Shown: in pieces, positions 1 through 5,435 of the stretch | Layout: each line of letters begins with the position of its first letter | How positions within the stretch are numbered: the first letter of the stretch is position 1 | NCBI GenBank assembly: GCA_024699575.1 | Contig: JAILPF010000114.1 | Span: 1-6,374 of the forward strand | Length of the DNA stretch: 6,374 nt | Reading direction: 5' to 3' | DNA from: Acetatifactor sp. | GTDB lineage: Bacteria > Bacillota > Clostridia > Lachnospirales > Lachnospiraceae | Notes under the pieces: generated by a model | Told to the model about the DNA's origin: nothing | The model's database searches: none | Seen by the model: the letters and a program-made list of their open reading frames with translations, nothing else | Made by a program: the position numbers and the translations under genes

Positions 1-15
1 ATTCCACATCAATAG
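1..15 (+). CDS. 3' end of an upstream gene, probably a paralogue of the 811-1149 gene
   Basis: The first 15 bases read Ile-Pro-His-Gln-stop in frame 1, which is exactly how the frame at 811-1149 ends. The identity continues 12 bases past the stop codon, for 27 bases in all (1-27 and 1135-1161). The simplest reading is that a gene of the same family ends here, just upstream of the lipoprotein gene. Only four codons are visible, so nothing can be said about the length or integrity of the rest. The alternative is that only this 3' end was duplicated. Confidence 0.5.
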   Translation: MPHQ

Positions 16-27
16 GGACATACAGAA
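1..27 (+). repeat. Direct repeat, copy 1 (27 bp, perfect)
   Basis: Bases 1-27 are identical to 1135-1161. The match may extend left beyond the window edge. It ends at position 28, where the lipoprotein gene's ribosome binding site begins (GGAG), against TGAA in the second copy. It spans a shared C-terminus and stop codon, which points to a tandem gene duplication rather than a mobile-element end. Confidence 0.9.
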
Positions 28-41
28 GGAGTGGATGGATT

Positions 42-779
42 ATGAATATCATTAAGAATCAAAGAATACCGATGGGTTTGTCGCTGATATTAGTGTTGAG
101 TTTAACGTCAGCTTGCGGTATCCAATCAAGCGATATAGCTGAGAAAGATGCGGATTCTGAGATTAAAACTAGTTCGGAAGATTACTTGCCAGATACTTCA
201 TCCTGGACCAAATCGTTAACAGATAATGAATTATTATCTGTTAACTTGGATGGCGATAAGTTGGCTGATGAAATTATCTTATCTTATGAGGATTATGAGG
301 GAAGCCAACGTATTCGAGATTTTTATGTATCTATTAACGAGAGCTACAAAATAGGCTTATCAGAGAATGGCGATAAACTGTCGGATGAACAAAGGGATAT
401 GACTTTGGAGAACGTACTTGCATTTGATTATAATAAGGATTTACAGCCGGAATTTGTTTTCCTTTTTGATACACATGGTGCCGGAGGGAATGGAACACAT
501 GTAGCTTGGATATTGTGGGTTGATGATAATCCAAGGTTTGAAATGTTAGATTGCTTAGAATATTATGCAGAAGGTGAAGGGGATTGCACAGAAGGGGGAT
601 TAGATACTTTATATAAAATTGAGCGAGTTGAAGGCGATGATTCAAAGATGAAAACATATCAGTATTCTTATCTGGATGGACATTCAGATTATAATGGGGA
701 TTTAGTATCGTTAATTGGTTATGATAACGACCATGATGAGCTTATGGTCTTAGATTCATGGAAGGAGAACAATGATTAA
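42..779 (+). CDS. Putative lipoprotein with FG-GAP/VCBS-like motifs
   Basis: This is predicted to be a cell-surface lipoprotein of unknown function. Residues 1-25 form a lipoprotein signal: basic start (K5, R8), hydrophobic stretch 12-22, and a lipobox-like Thr-Ser-Ala-Cys with C25 as the likely lipidated residue. A polar, acidic linker follows (about 26-60). Two Asp-rich segments (D70-G-D72 to D76, and D129 to D133-E137), each followed by a hydrophobic beta-strand-like stretch, resemble the calcium-binding loops of FG-GAP/VCBS repeats. A Gly-rich turn lies at 146-151, and the C-terminal third is acidic. The ATG at 42 is chosen because AGAAGGAG (24-31) lies 10 bases upstream; the in-frame ATG at codon 11 has no such site and would lose the signal's basic start. 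It sits directly behind the end of a gene related to 811-1149, so the two were probably cotranscribed. The substrate or partner is unknown. Confidence 0.8.
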   Translation: MNIIKNQRIPMGLSLILVLSLTSACGIQSSDIAEKDADSEIKTSSEDYLPDTSSWTKSLTDNELLSVNLDGDKLADEIILSYEDYEGSQRIRDFYVSINESYKIGLSENGDKLSDEQRDMTLENVLAFDYNKDLQPEFVFLFDTHGAGGNGTHVAWILWVDDNPRFEMLDCLEYYAEGEGDCTEGGLDTLYKIERVEGDDSKMKTYQYSYLDGHSDYNGDLVSLIGYDNDHDELMVLDSWKENND

Positions 780-810
780 AAGATAATAATGAATTTGATG
801 AATTAGGAGG

Positions 811-1149
811 GTGCGGGAAGATGTTTTTGCCAGTGTGCAGGATTTAATGAATGAACTACAGCTTATCTATACAGAACAGTATATTGCTGATCATTTTTTG
901 ACAATGCAAAATTCAGATAGCCCTTTATTTATTGATTTTGATGGTAGCTTGTATAGAAATATTGCAGACGGTTATCCGCAATTATGGAATGACAGCTATA
1001 CGGTCGAAAAGAATTCCTCAGATGAAATCATTTTAGCGTTTACAGAGGATGAAGAAGCTTTAGATGCTGGTTTTATTATGAAAATGCAATTAGTTCAGAT
1101 AGATGGGAAATGGTTTATTAATCAATTTGAGGAAATTCCACATCAATAG
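811..1149 (+). CDS. Small hypothetical protein, probably 5'-truncated or frameshifted second copy
   Basis: This 112-codon frame is of unrecognised family. The C-terminal part (about 60-109) looks like paired beta strands ending in a motif seen in small extracytoplasmic domains: a hydrophobic strand, Asp-Gly-Lys-Trp (98-101), then a last strand. Distant likeness to IseA-type or NTF2-like folds is only a guess. No signal peptide is present, although the lipoprotein neighbour suggests an exported family. The start is suspicious: AGGAGG (805-810) directly abuts the GTG at 811, leaving no spacing. The same site is better placed for ATG 821, which opens an 8-codon frame whose TAA overlaps (TAATG, 845-849) an in-frame ATG at 847 of this gene. 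Bases 776-811 read as plausible acidic coding sequence in another frame, suggesting a 1-base indel near 803-812. The last codons match the gene ending at position 15, so this may be a decayed paralogue. Confidence 0.5.
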   Translation: MREDVFASVQDLMNELQLIYTEQYIADHFLTMQNSDSPLFIDFDGSLYRNIADGYPQLWNDSYTVEKNSSDEIILAFTEDEEALDAGFIMKMQLVQIDGKWFINQFEEIPHQ

Positions 1150-1161
1150 GGACATACAGAA
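1135..1161 (+). repeat. Direct repeat, copy 2 (27 bp, perfect)
   Basis: This is the second copy of bases 1-27. It covers the last four codons and stop of the 811-1149 frame plus 12 bases of 3' flank. To its right the sequences diverge completely: copy 1 continues into the lipoprotein gene, copy 2 into a non-coding region. Position 1161/1162 is thus one junction of the duplicated unit. Confidence 0.9.
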
Positions 1162-1172
1162 TGAATAAACAT

Positions 1173-1231
1173 CCGAGACAAATCGTGGAGGATAACCTCC
1201 TTATTTTAGTTTGTTTTTGCCCAAGTCTCGG
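1173..1231 (+). other. Inverted repeat enclosing a GGAGG/CCTCC hairpin; possible terminator
   Basis: CCGAGAC (1173-1179) and GTCTCGG (1225-1231) are perfectly complementary. Between them, GGAGG (1187-1191) and CCTCC (1196-1200) form a tight hairpin with an ATAA loop, followed by a T-rich tract (1201-1218). A competing pairing is ACAAA (1178-1182) with TTTGT (1210-1214), which would use part of the outer stem. The inner hairpin plus T tract could be a weak terminator for the upstream lipoprotein cassette. The mutually exclusive pairings could also mean a structured or regulatory RNA. No known riboswitch class was recognised. Confidence 0.4.
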
Positions 1232-1253
1232 TCTTCAAGTCCGGCCACCAGCA
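1232..1253 (+). other. tRNA 3'-end-like fragment (tentative)
   Basis: This stretch contains TTCAAGTCC, matching the T-loop consensus TTCRANYCC, followed by GGC and then CACCAGCA, which would fit a 3' acceptor strand plus discriminator base. There is no matching 5' acceptor (GCTGGTG), D-arm or anticodon arm in the preceding 90 bases, and the T-stem pairs poorly, so it is not a working tRNA. It could be the leftover end of a tRNA gene at an integration site, or chance. Confidence 0.2.
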
Positions 1254-1266
1254 GTATATGTTTTTG

Positions 1267-1313
1267 TTAAAAGCCTGAGAATTTGTGGTTCTTGGGCTTT
1301 TTTCTTTTGAATT
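1267..1313 (+). repeat. 47-bp direct repeat containing the terminator, copy 1
   Basis: Bases 1267-1313 match 2660-2706 at 44 of 47 positions. The three differences are all transitions and all fall in the hairpin loop; both stem arms, the T tract and the trailing TTTTGAATT are unchanged. Flanks on both sides are unrelated. The two copies bracket the VanZ-RDD gene. Confidence 0.85.
1269..1308 (+). terminator. Intrinsic terminator upstream of the VanZ-RDD gene
   Basis: An 11-bp stem, AAGCCTGAGAA (1271-1281) with TTCTTGGGCTT (1289-1299), includes two G-T wobbles and a 7-base loop. It is followed by six T, a C and four T (1298-1308). It sits over 100 bases beyond the last upstream reading frame and before the candidate promoter at 1364, so it insulates the VanZ-RDD gene from upstream transcription. 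It is nearly identical to the terminator at 2662-2701. Confidence 0.8.
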
Positions 1314-1363
1314 TCAAAGTGATTTATGGATTTGTTTTTAGGTTTATTGGAAGGATTATTTGC

Positions 1364-1392
1364 TTGCGTTTATCAGGAACTGCTGATATCAT
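1364..1392 (+). promoter_or_regulatory. Candidate promoter of the VanZ-RDD gene
   Basis: The -10 candidate is TATCAT (1387-1392; five of six matches to TATAAT), preceded by TGA, giving an extended -10 (TGn). Seventeen bases upstream is a weak -35, TTGCGT (1364-1369). The site lies just downstream of the terminator and about 35 bases before the gene's start codon, as expected for a monocistronic unit. Confidence 0.45.
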
Positions 1393-1427
1393 AGGGAATT
1401 GAGTACATTAATATACGGAGGATTAAG

Positions 1428-2606
1428 ATGTTATCCCATTTTTCCAACTATACATTTCCGGTCGTTACTGCTATTACAGTGTTTCCGAGTATCGTTTGTC
1501 TCATGACCGTTCCGTTTCTTGTATGGAATTATCGGAAATACAATGGATTGTCCATCATGAGAGCAACTGTGATTTTTTCATTTGTTTTCTATATGATGTG
1601 TGCATTTTTCCTGACGCTGCTTCCGCTGCCGACTGTTGAGGAAGTATTGAAGAGAAAACCGGTAGCCTTTAATCCGTACTTGTTTAATAATATTCAGTCC
1701 GCTATGAAAAACGCCGGGTTTGTTGCTTCGGATACCGGTACCTGGTTTCTTGCTGCCAATTGGAAAAAATTACTCACATCCGCAATGTTGTTTCAGATTG
1801 TTGCGAACATTGTTATGCAGATGCCGCTTGGATTTTATCTGAAATATTATTTCAGGGTTTCATGGAAAAAAGCACTTGGGACTGGCTTTTTAGTCAGTTT
1901 CTTCTATGAAATGACACAGCTTTCCGGAGTATGGGGAATATACCCTTATGCCTTCCGTTGCCCGGATATTGACGATCTGATGAACAATACATTAGGCTGT
2001 ATGATCGGATTTGGGGCAGCACCACTCCTTATGCGTTTCTTACCATCAGTGGAGGAAATGGATGAAATCGCAGCTAAGAGGGGAGAGAAAATGGAAATTG
2101 TGCGTGCTTTTTCTGCATTCTCTGTTGACTGGATCGTTTGCAACCTGATCAATCTGGGCGTGAATTATGTGGCTGCACATTATTTTGCGAGATTTATTTA
2201 CTCTGACATATTACAGGTAGAATTATTAAAATGGGTTCTTCTCGGTCTCTATTTCGTTGTGTTGCCGAGGCGCTGGAAAAAACAGACTATTGGAAATGCC
2301 CTTGTGAAAGTACGGATCGTCAGTGATAACGAAGGAACGTCAGAAGTGACGATCAAGGATTTACTCTATCGAAATCTTATTTTGTATTTTGCAGAACCGA
2401 TGGCGGTGCTCATTTCCATCATTTTAATTATGAGCACTGCGACCTCTTATATCGAAGAGGGTTTTACCAATCTTGAACGAACTGTGTTGACTGGGGCTTG
2501 TATTATTTATTTCCCGATTGTGTTCATCATTTTGATGAATAGCATTTTGAAAAGGGGTGGTCTGCCACACAACACATGGACGAAAACCCATCTGGAATTG
2601 GAATAA
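1428..2606 (+). CDS. VanZ-RDD fusion membrane protein
   Basis: This 392-residue integral membrane protein fuses two families. The N-terminal part (about 10-205) is VanZ-like: hydrophobic segments at about 12-33, 45-66, 116-140, 149-165 and 186-203, with the family's conserved spots MPLGFYL (132-138), Phe-Tyr-Glu-Met-Thr-Gln (159-164; E161) and a Pro-Asp-Ile-Asp-Asp plus Asn-Asn-Thr-Leu-Gly stretch (179-190). The C-terminal part (about 224-376) is RDD-like: R226 and D234 in the first helix, the Gln-Thr-Ile-Gly-Asn segment with following Arg (286-296), K310-D311 with R315, and two more membrane helices (about 322-338, 354-371). VanZ homologues lower teicoplanin or lipoglycopeptide susceptibility in some Gram-positives; RDD proteins have been tied to ion or osmotic transport. 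Neither role can be assigned here. The ATG follows GGAGG (1417-1421) by 6 bases. The gene stands alone between two terminators. No van resistance genes (vanH/A/X) are present, so a glycopeptide cluster is not indicated. Confidence 0.85.
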   Translation: MLSHFSNYTFPVVTAITVFPSIVCLMTVPFLVWNYRKYNGLSIMRATVIFSFVFYMMCAFFLTLLPLPTVEEVLKRKPVAFNPYLFNNIQSAMKNAGFVASDTGTWFLAANWKKLLTSAMLFQIVANIVMQMPLGFYLKYYFRVSWKKALGTGFLVSFFYEMTQLSGVWGIYPYAFRCPDIDDLMNNTLGCMIGFGAAPLLMRFLPSVEEMDEIAAKRGEKMEIVRAFSAFSVDWIVCNLINLGVNYVAAHYFARFIYSDILQVELLKWVLLGLYFVVLPRRWKKQTIGNALVKVRIVSDNEGTSEVTIKDLLYRNLILYFAEPMAVLISIILIMSTATSYIEEGFTNLERTVLTGACIIYFPIVFIILMNSILKRGGLPHNTWTKTHLELE

Positions 2607-2659
2607 TCGTGACCTTAATGTTAATTTAATCAGTAGATAAGAGGGGCAACCTAATTTAT

Positions 2660-2706
2660 TTAAAAGCCTGAGAATTCGCAGTTCTTGGGCTTTTTTCTTT
2701 TGAATT
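2660..2706 (+). repeat. 47-bp direct repeat containing the terminator, copy 2
   Basis: This is the second copy of 1267-1313 (44 of 47 identical, differences only in the loop). It starts 53 bases after the VanZ-RDD stop codon. Confidence 0.85.
2662..2701 (+). terminator. Intrinsic terminator after the VanZ-RDD gene
   Basis: The stem AAGCCTGAGAA (2664-2674) pairs with TTCTTGGGCTT (2682-2692) around a TTCGCAG loop, followed by six T, a C and four T (2691-2701). It ends VanZ-RDD transcription and separates it from the exporter promoter at 2773. Confidence 0.85.
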
Positions 2707-2772
2707 CCATCTTGGTTTTGAGTGGACTAAAGGTAGACCTATGCGGCAATGTGGTATATCGGTCTTTGGATA

Positions 2773-2803
2773 TTGACTCGTCCCTTGGGGCAGGGTTTAC
2801 AGT
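2773..2803 (+). promoter_or_regulatory. MerR-type promoter/operator of the exporter operon
   Basis: The -35 TTGACT (2773-2778; five of six consensus bases) and the -10 TACAGT (2798-2803; four of six) are separated by 19 bp, 2 bp longer than optimal. This overlong spacer is diagnostic of promoters that MerR-family activators untwist. The spacer carries a dyad, CCCT (2782-2785) and AGGG (2792-2795), centred at 2788.5 in a spacer whose midpoint is 2788. The operon's last gene encodes a MerR protein, so autoregulated activation from this site is the likely circuit. The operator assignment is inferred from position and symmetry only. Confidence 0.65.
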
Positions 2804-2842
2804 GTTTATAAGAAACTGTAAAACTGCCGGAGGGACGTTTTT

Positions 2843-3775
2843 ATGTCTGTACTTCGTATACTGATAAAAAGAAACAGAATATGGGTCGCGATATCGATTA
2901 TACTTTCGCTTGTCGCGAATCTCACAAATATGATCTATATGTATTATGTCGGAGAACTTGTAAATAAGATCGAAGAGAGGGCGGTGGTGAGTATGGCATT
3001 TATAGTTCTGCTAGCAGCCTTCATACTATTAAGTGTGGCAACGCTTTTTATGAACCAGTATGTGGGACGTATCACCGCAGAGAAGATGGCGCATACACTG
3101 AGAATCGGTTATGCATCGAAGCTGATACACCGTTCGGCGGAGCAGGGAAAAGAATGTGACACGGCGGCTGCGATGTCGGTCGCACAGAATGAACTTGCAC
3201 AGTCAGACGGATATCTCACGAATACGTTCTTTGATATCACCGGAATGCTCTTTACGGGAATTCTTGCAATGGCATTTATGTTTCTTCAGAATGTGCTCCT
3301 TACGCTCGTGCTCCTTATTCCGACACTGCTCATTTTGATATATGTGGGCTTCTCAAGCAGAAGTCTTTCAACGATAGTATCTGCGGCACAGGATGAGAAA
3401 AGGAAGATGAATCAGGCAGGCTTTACGACAGTTCACGCATTTCCTGCGGTAAAGATCTTTGAGGGAGAAGAGCTCTGTAAGAAGGCGATGGATGAAAGAC
3501 TGGTCAGCTGGACAAAGCATCAGACGAAGGTTGGAAGGTTTGCGGCTCTATATAATACACTTTCGGGAATACTGTCCAGGGTTCCGCTCATGCTGCTCCT
3601 TCTGGCGGGGGGATATATGGTCATTAAGGGAAAGATACTTATGGGTACGCTGATACTTTTCCTGAATCTTCAGAACAGCCTCACTCAGGCGATAATGAAC
3701 CTTCCGAACTGGATTGCGGGCTTTAAGGTATTTACGACAAATCTGTCGAGAATAGAGATAGAAAAAAGAGGTTGA
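2843..3775 (+). CDS. ABC exporter transmembrane protein A (no ATPase domain)
   Basis: This 310-residue protein has the six-helix fold of the ABC exporter transmembrane domain (hydrophobic stretches at about 13-35, 49-71, 130-148, 151-170, 236-261 and 264-282). Cytoplasmic loops lie between helices 2-3 (about 75-125, with the variant Glu-Gln-Gly-Lys-Glu-Cys-Asp region where most exporters have Gly-Asp-Leu) and 4-5 (about 172-232, including Val-His-Ala-Phe-Pro-Ala-Val-Lys-Ile-Phe-Glu-Gly-Glu at 197-209). It ends with the usual Leu-Ser-Arg-Ile-Glu pre-ATPase segment (301-305), then stops, where fused exporters (about 570-600 residues) continue into the ATPase. The ATPase follows after one base as a separate gene, so this is a clean split. 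GGAGGG (2829-2834) lies 8 bases before the ATG. It probably pairs with the protein at 4429-5406. The substrate (drug, lipid or peptide) is not predictable. Confidence 0.85.
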   Translation: MSVLRILIKRNRIWVAISIILSLVANLTNMIYMYYVGELVNKIEERAVVSMAFIVLLAAFILLSVATLFMNQYVGRITAEKMAHTLRIGYASKLIHRSAEQGKECDTAAAMSVAQNELAQSDGYLTNTFFDITGMLFTGILAMAFMFLQNVLLTLVLLIPTLLILIYVGFSSRSLSTIVSAAQDEKRKMNQAGFTTVHAFPAVKIFEGEELCKKAMDERLVSWTKHQTKVGRFAALYNTLSGILSRVPLMLLLLAGGYMVIKGKILMGTLILFLNLQNSLTQAIMNLPNWIAGFKVFTTNLSRIEIEKRG

Positions 3776-3776
3776 A

Positions 3777-4439
3777 ATGATAGAGTTAAGAAATGTGACA
3801 TATAAATATGAGGACCATCCGGTTTTCCAAGGGATTTCCTTCAGGGTGGAAAAGGGACAAAAGGTCGGGATAGTCGGAGAGAGCGGATGCGGAAAGAGTA
3901 CACTGCTAAAGCTGATAGCGGGACTCTATACACCGGCATCCGGAGAGATTATCGTGGCGGGAAAGAGTGCTGCTGCAGAGATAACGAAGAAGGTTACTGT
4001 AGTCATGCAGTCGCCGATGCTACTTCCGATGTCAATCCGTGAAAATATTACCATGGGTCATGATTATCCTGAAGAATGGATAGACATGGTGATAGACGCG
4101 GCAAATATCAGAAGCTGGATAGATACGCTGGATAAAGGACTTGATACTTATCTGGGGGATCGTGCGGATGAGTTGTCGGGCGGTCAGGCACAGCGTATAG
4201 CAATAGCAAGAGCCATATGTAAGAATGCCGAGATTCTTCTGCTGGATGAACCGACTTCGGCGCTGGACGGCGAGAATGCTGCTTGTGTGCTTGAAGCTTT
4301 AAACCGTTATGCAGCTGATAAAACGGTGATACATGTAACGCATAGACCGGAGCACCTTTCCGGATACGACCGCATTTTTTCGATGAAGGCCGGTAAATTA
4401 TCAGATGAAACGGCAGGTGTGATTATTTATGAATCATAG
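3777..4439 (+). CDS. ABC exporter ATP-binding protein (stand-alone)
   Basis: This is a 220-residue nucleotide-binding subunit that would power the exporter built from its two neighbours. All catalytic elements are present: A-loop aromatic Y11, Walker A GESGCGKST (34-42), Q-loop Q78, signature LSGGQ (133-137), Walker B ILLLDE (153-158) with catalytic E158, D-loop SALD (161-164) and switch H189. Because every motif is canonical, a homodimer would have two working ATP sites. This differs from many heterodimeric exporters, in which one site is degenerate. The segment before the signature reads Leu-Gly-Asp-Arg-Ala-Asp, close to the exporter X-loop (Gly-Glu-Arg-Gly), which fits the exporter class rather than importers. 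The ATG lies one base after the upstream stop and 5 bases after AAGAGG (3766-3771), and the 3' end overlaps the next gene by 11 bases. It may serve both membrane proteins, since no second ATPase gene is in the operon. Confidence 0.9.
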   Translation: MIELRNVTYKYEDHPVFQGISFRVEKGQKVGIVGESGCGKSTLLKLIAGLYTPASGEIIVAGKSAAAEITKKVTVVMQSPMLLPMSIRENITMGHDYPEEWIDMVIDAANIRSWIDTLDKGLDTYLGDRADELSGGQAQRIAIARAICKNAEILLLDEPTSALDGENAACVLEALNRYAADKTVIHVTHRPEHLSGYDRIFSMKAGKLSDETAGVIIYES

Positions 4440-5406
4440 AGTTATAAGAATATTAAAGGAGCTGGGATTATGGAAAACCTTTGTAATAGTAATGATCCTG
4501 AGATCGCCCTTTGATTTTCTGAATTCCGTGCTTAATGCAAATATGCTGGAGAGCTTTATACGTCTGACGGATCAAAGAGACGGAGATAATCTATCACGGA
4601 CTTTCTGGATCTTCCTACTTTTCACACTTCTGCTTTTTGCGTATAATGCAAGTATCTGGGCGACCGTGGCAGTAAAGACGGATATGATGCTGCACAGACG
4701 TCTCAGAATGAAGCTGCTTGAATCAATGCTGTCACGTACCCAGCAGGAAATGGAAGAGTACTCGGAGGGTGACTGGATCACGAGACTTAACAGTGATGTG
4801 GATAAAGTAGCGGATTATCTGACAGCACCGATAAACTTCATGCATTCGATGATCGCGGTAGTTAATTTTGTACTTTCATCGGTGATACTGATAATGCTCA
4901 ACCCGACACTGTTCGGTGTGTCATTATTTCTGATGATACCCTTCTTTATACTGAGCAGTATCGTGATAGTAAAAAATATACCGAAATTCAGAAAGAATGC
5001 ACAGGAATCCTTCGCGAGATATACGAACTGGATGGAACCTATCATTGAAGCGGGAGATGCGATCACTGTATTTGACGGACAGGATATTGTACTGGATAAG
5101 GTGAGAGAAGAAAGTGAGAAGATCATGCGGGAAAATGTGAAAGCACACAGAAGGACAGCATGGTCTTTGGCGGTATCTGCCGCATCCGGAATGACGGGAT
5201 ATCTCTTGCTTCTTCTTATCGGAAATAGTATGATTGGAACTATGATAAAGGATTTCGCTGCGCTTATAAAGATAACGCAGTACCGCGGACGTATGATGAT
5301 GGGAGTAATGTGTGTCAATTCGGGAATAAACAACATGAAGTCGAATCTTACGGGAGTGGTAAGAGTGGATGAAATCCTGAAAGCTGAAACCACAGACCCC
5401 GGCTGA
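4429..5406 (+). CDS. ABC exporter transmembrane protein B (no ATPase domain)
   Basis: This 325-residue protein is also an exporter transmembrane domain. Hydrophobic helices lie at about 17-40, 59-82, 135-157, 160-181, 245-268 and, less clearly, 271-300. Loop 1 carries the typical Glu-Gly-Asp-Trp-Ile-Thr-Arg-Leu-Asn-Ser-Asp-Val-Asp segment (113-125), and loop 2 the Ile-Thr-Val-Phe-Asp-Gly-Gln-Asp stretch (212-219), both close to family consensus. It stops right after Val-Asp-Glu-Ile-Leu-Lys-Ala-Glu (313-320), where fused relatives enter the ATPase domain. The next 29 bases lead straight to the MerR gene, so an ATPase domain is absent rather than split off. The start ATG lies inside the end of the ATPase gene (11-base overlap, translational coupling likely), with only a weak AGGTG-like site upstream. 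It probably forms a heterodimeric channel with the 2843-3775 protein. It could also be a remnant of a full exporter half that lost its ATPase. Confidence 0.85.
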   Translation: MNHRVIRILKELGLWKTFVIVMILRSPFDFLNSVLNANMLESFIRLTDQRDGDNLSRTFWIFLLFTLLLFAYNASIWATVAVKTDMMLHRRLRMKLLESMLSRTQQEMEEYSEGDWITRLNSDVDKVADYLTAPINFMHSMIAVVNFVLSSVILIMLNPTLFGVSLFLMIPFFILSSIVIVKNIPKFRKNAQESFARYTNWMEPIIEAGDAITVFDGQDIVLDKVREESEKIMRENVKAHRRTAWSLAVSAASGMTGYLLLLLIGNSMIGTMIKDFAALIKITQYRGRMMMGVMCVNSGINNMKSNLTGVVRVDEILKAETTDPG

Positions 5407-5435
5407 AATATGAAAGAAGAGGGGACGTAAAAGAT

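Noticed and set aside
334..657. Minus-strand 107-codon frame within the lipoprotein gene
   Set aside because: It lies fully inside a better-supported gene with a signal peptide and ribosome site, shows no domain or ribosome site, and has a low-complexity His/Leu/Tyr-rich product typical of an antisense shadow.
1185..1205. Likeness of GGATAACCTCCTT to the 3' end of 16S rRNA
   Set aside because: The match is limited to about 13 bases with one mismatch, and the preceding bases do not follow 16S. The GGAGG/CCTCC hairpin explains it.
1428..2606. Vancomycin-type resistance locus
   Set aside because: Only a VanZ-like domain is present. No ligase, dehydrogenase, dipeptidase or two-component genes are nearby, and VanZ homologues are common outside van clusters.
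2799..2819. ACAGT...ACTGT imperfect inverted repeat overlapping the exporter -10
   Set aside because: It is short, with one bulge, and the 19-bp-spacer dyad explains regulation better. It was not reported as a separate operator.
3156..3653. Two short plus-strand frames inside the first transmembrane gene
   Set aside because: They are alternate frames of a clear exporter gene, with Arg/Ser-rich products and no ribosome binding site.
3765..3785. Frameshift splitting a fused transmembrane-ATPase gene
   Set aside because: The ATPase frame has its own AAGAGG site 5 bases before its ATG, and the split lies in the flexible inter-domain linker, so two genes are more likely than a broken one.
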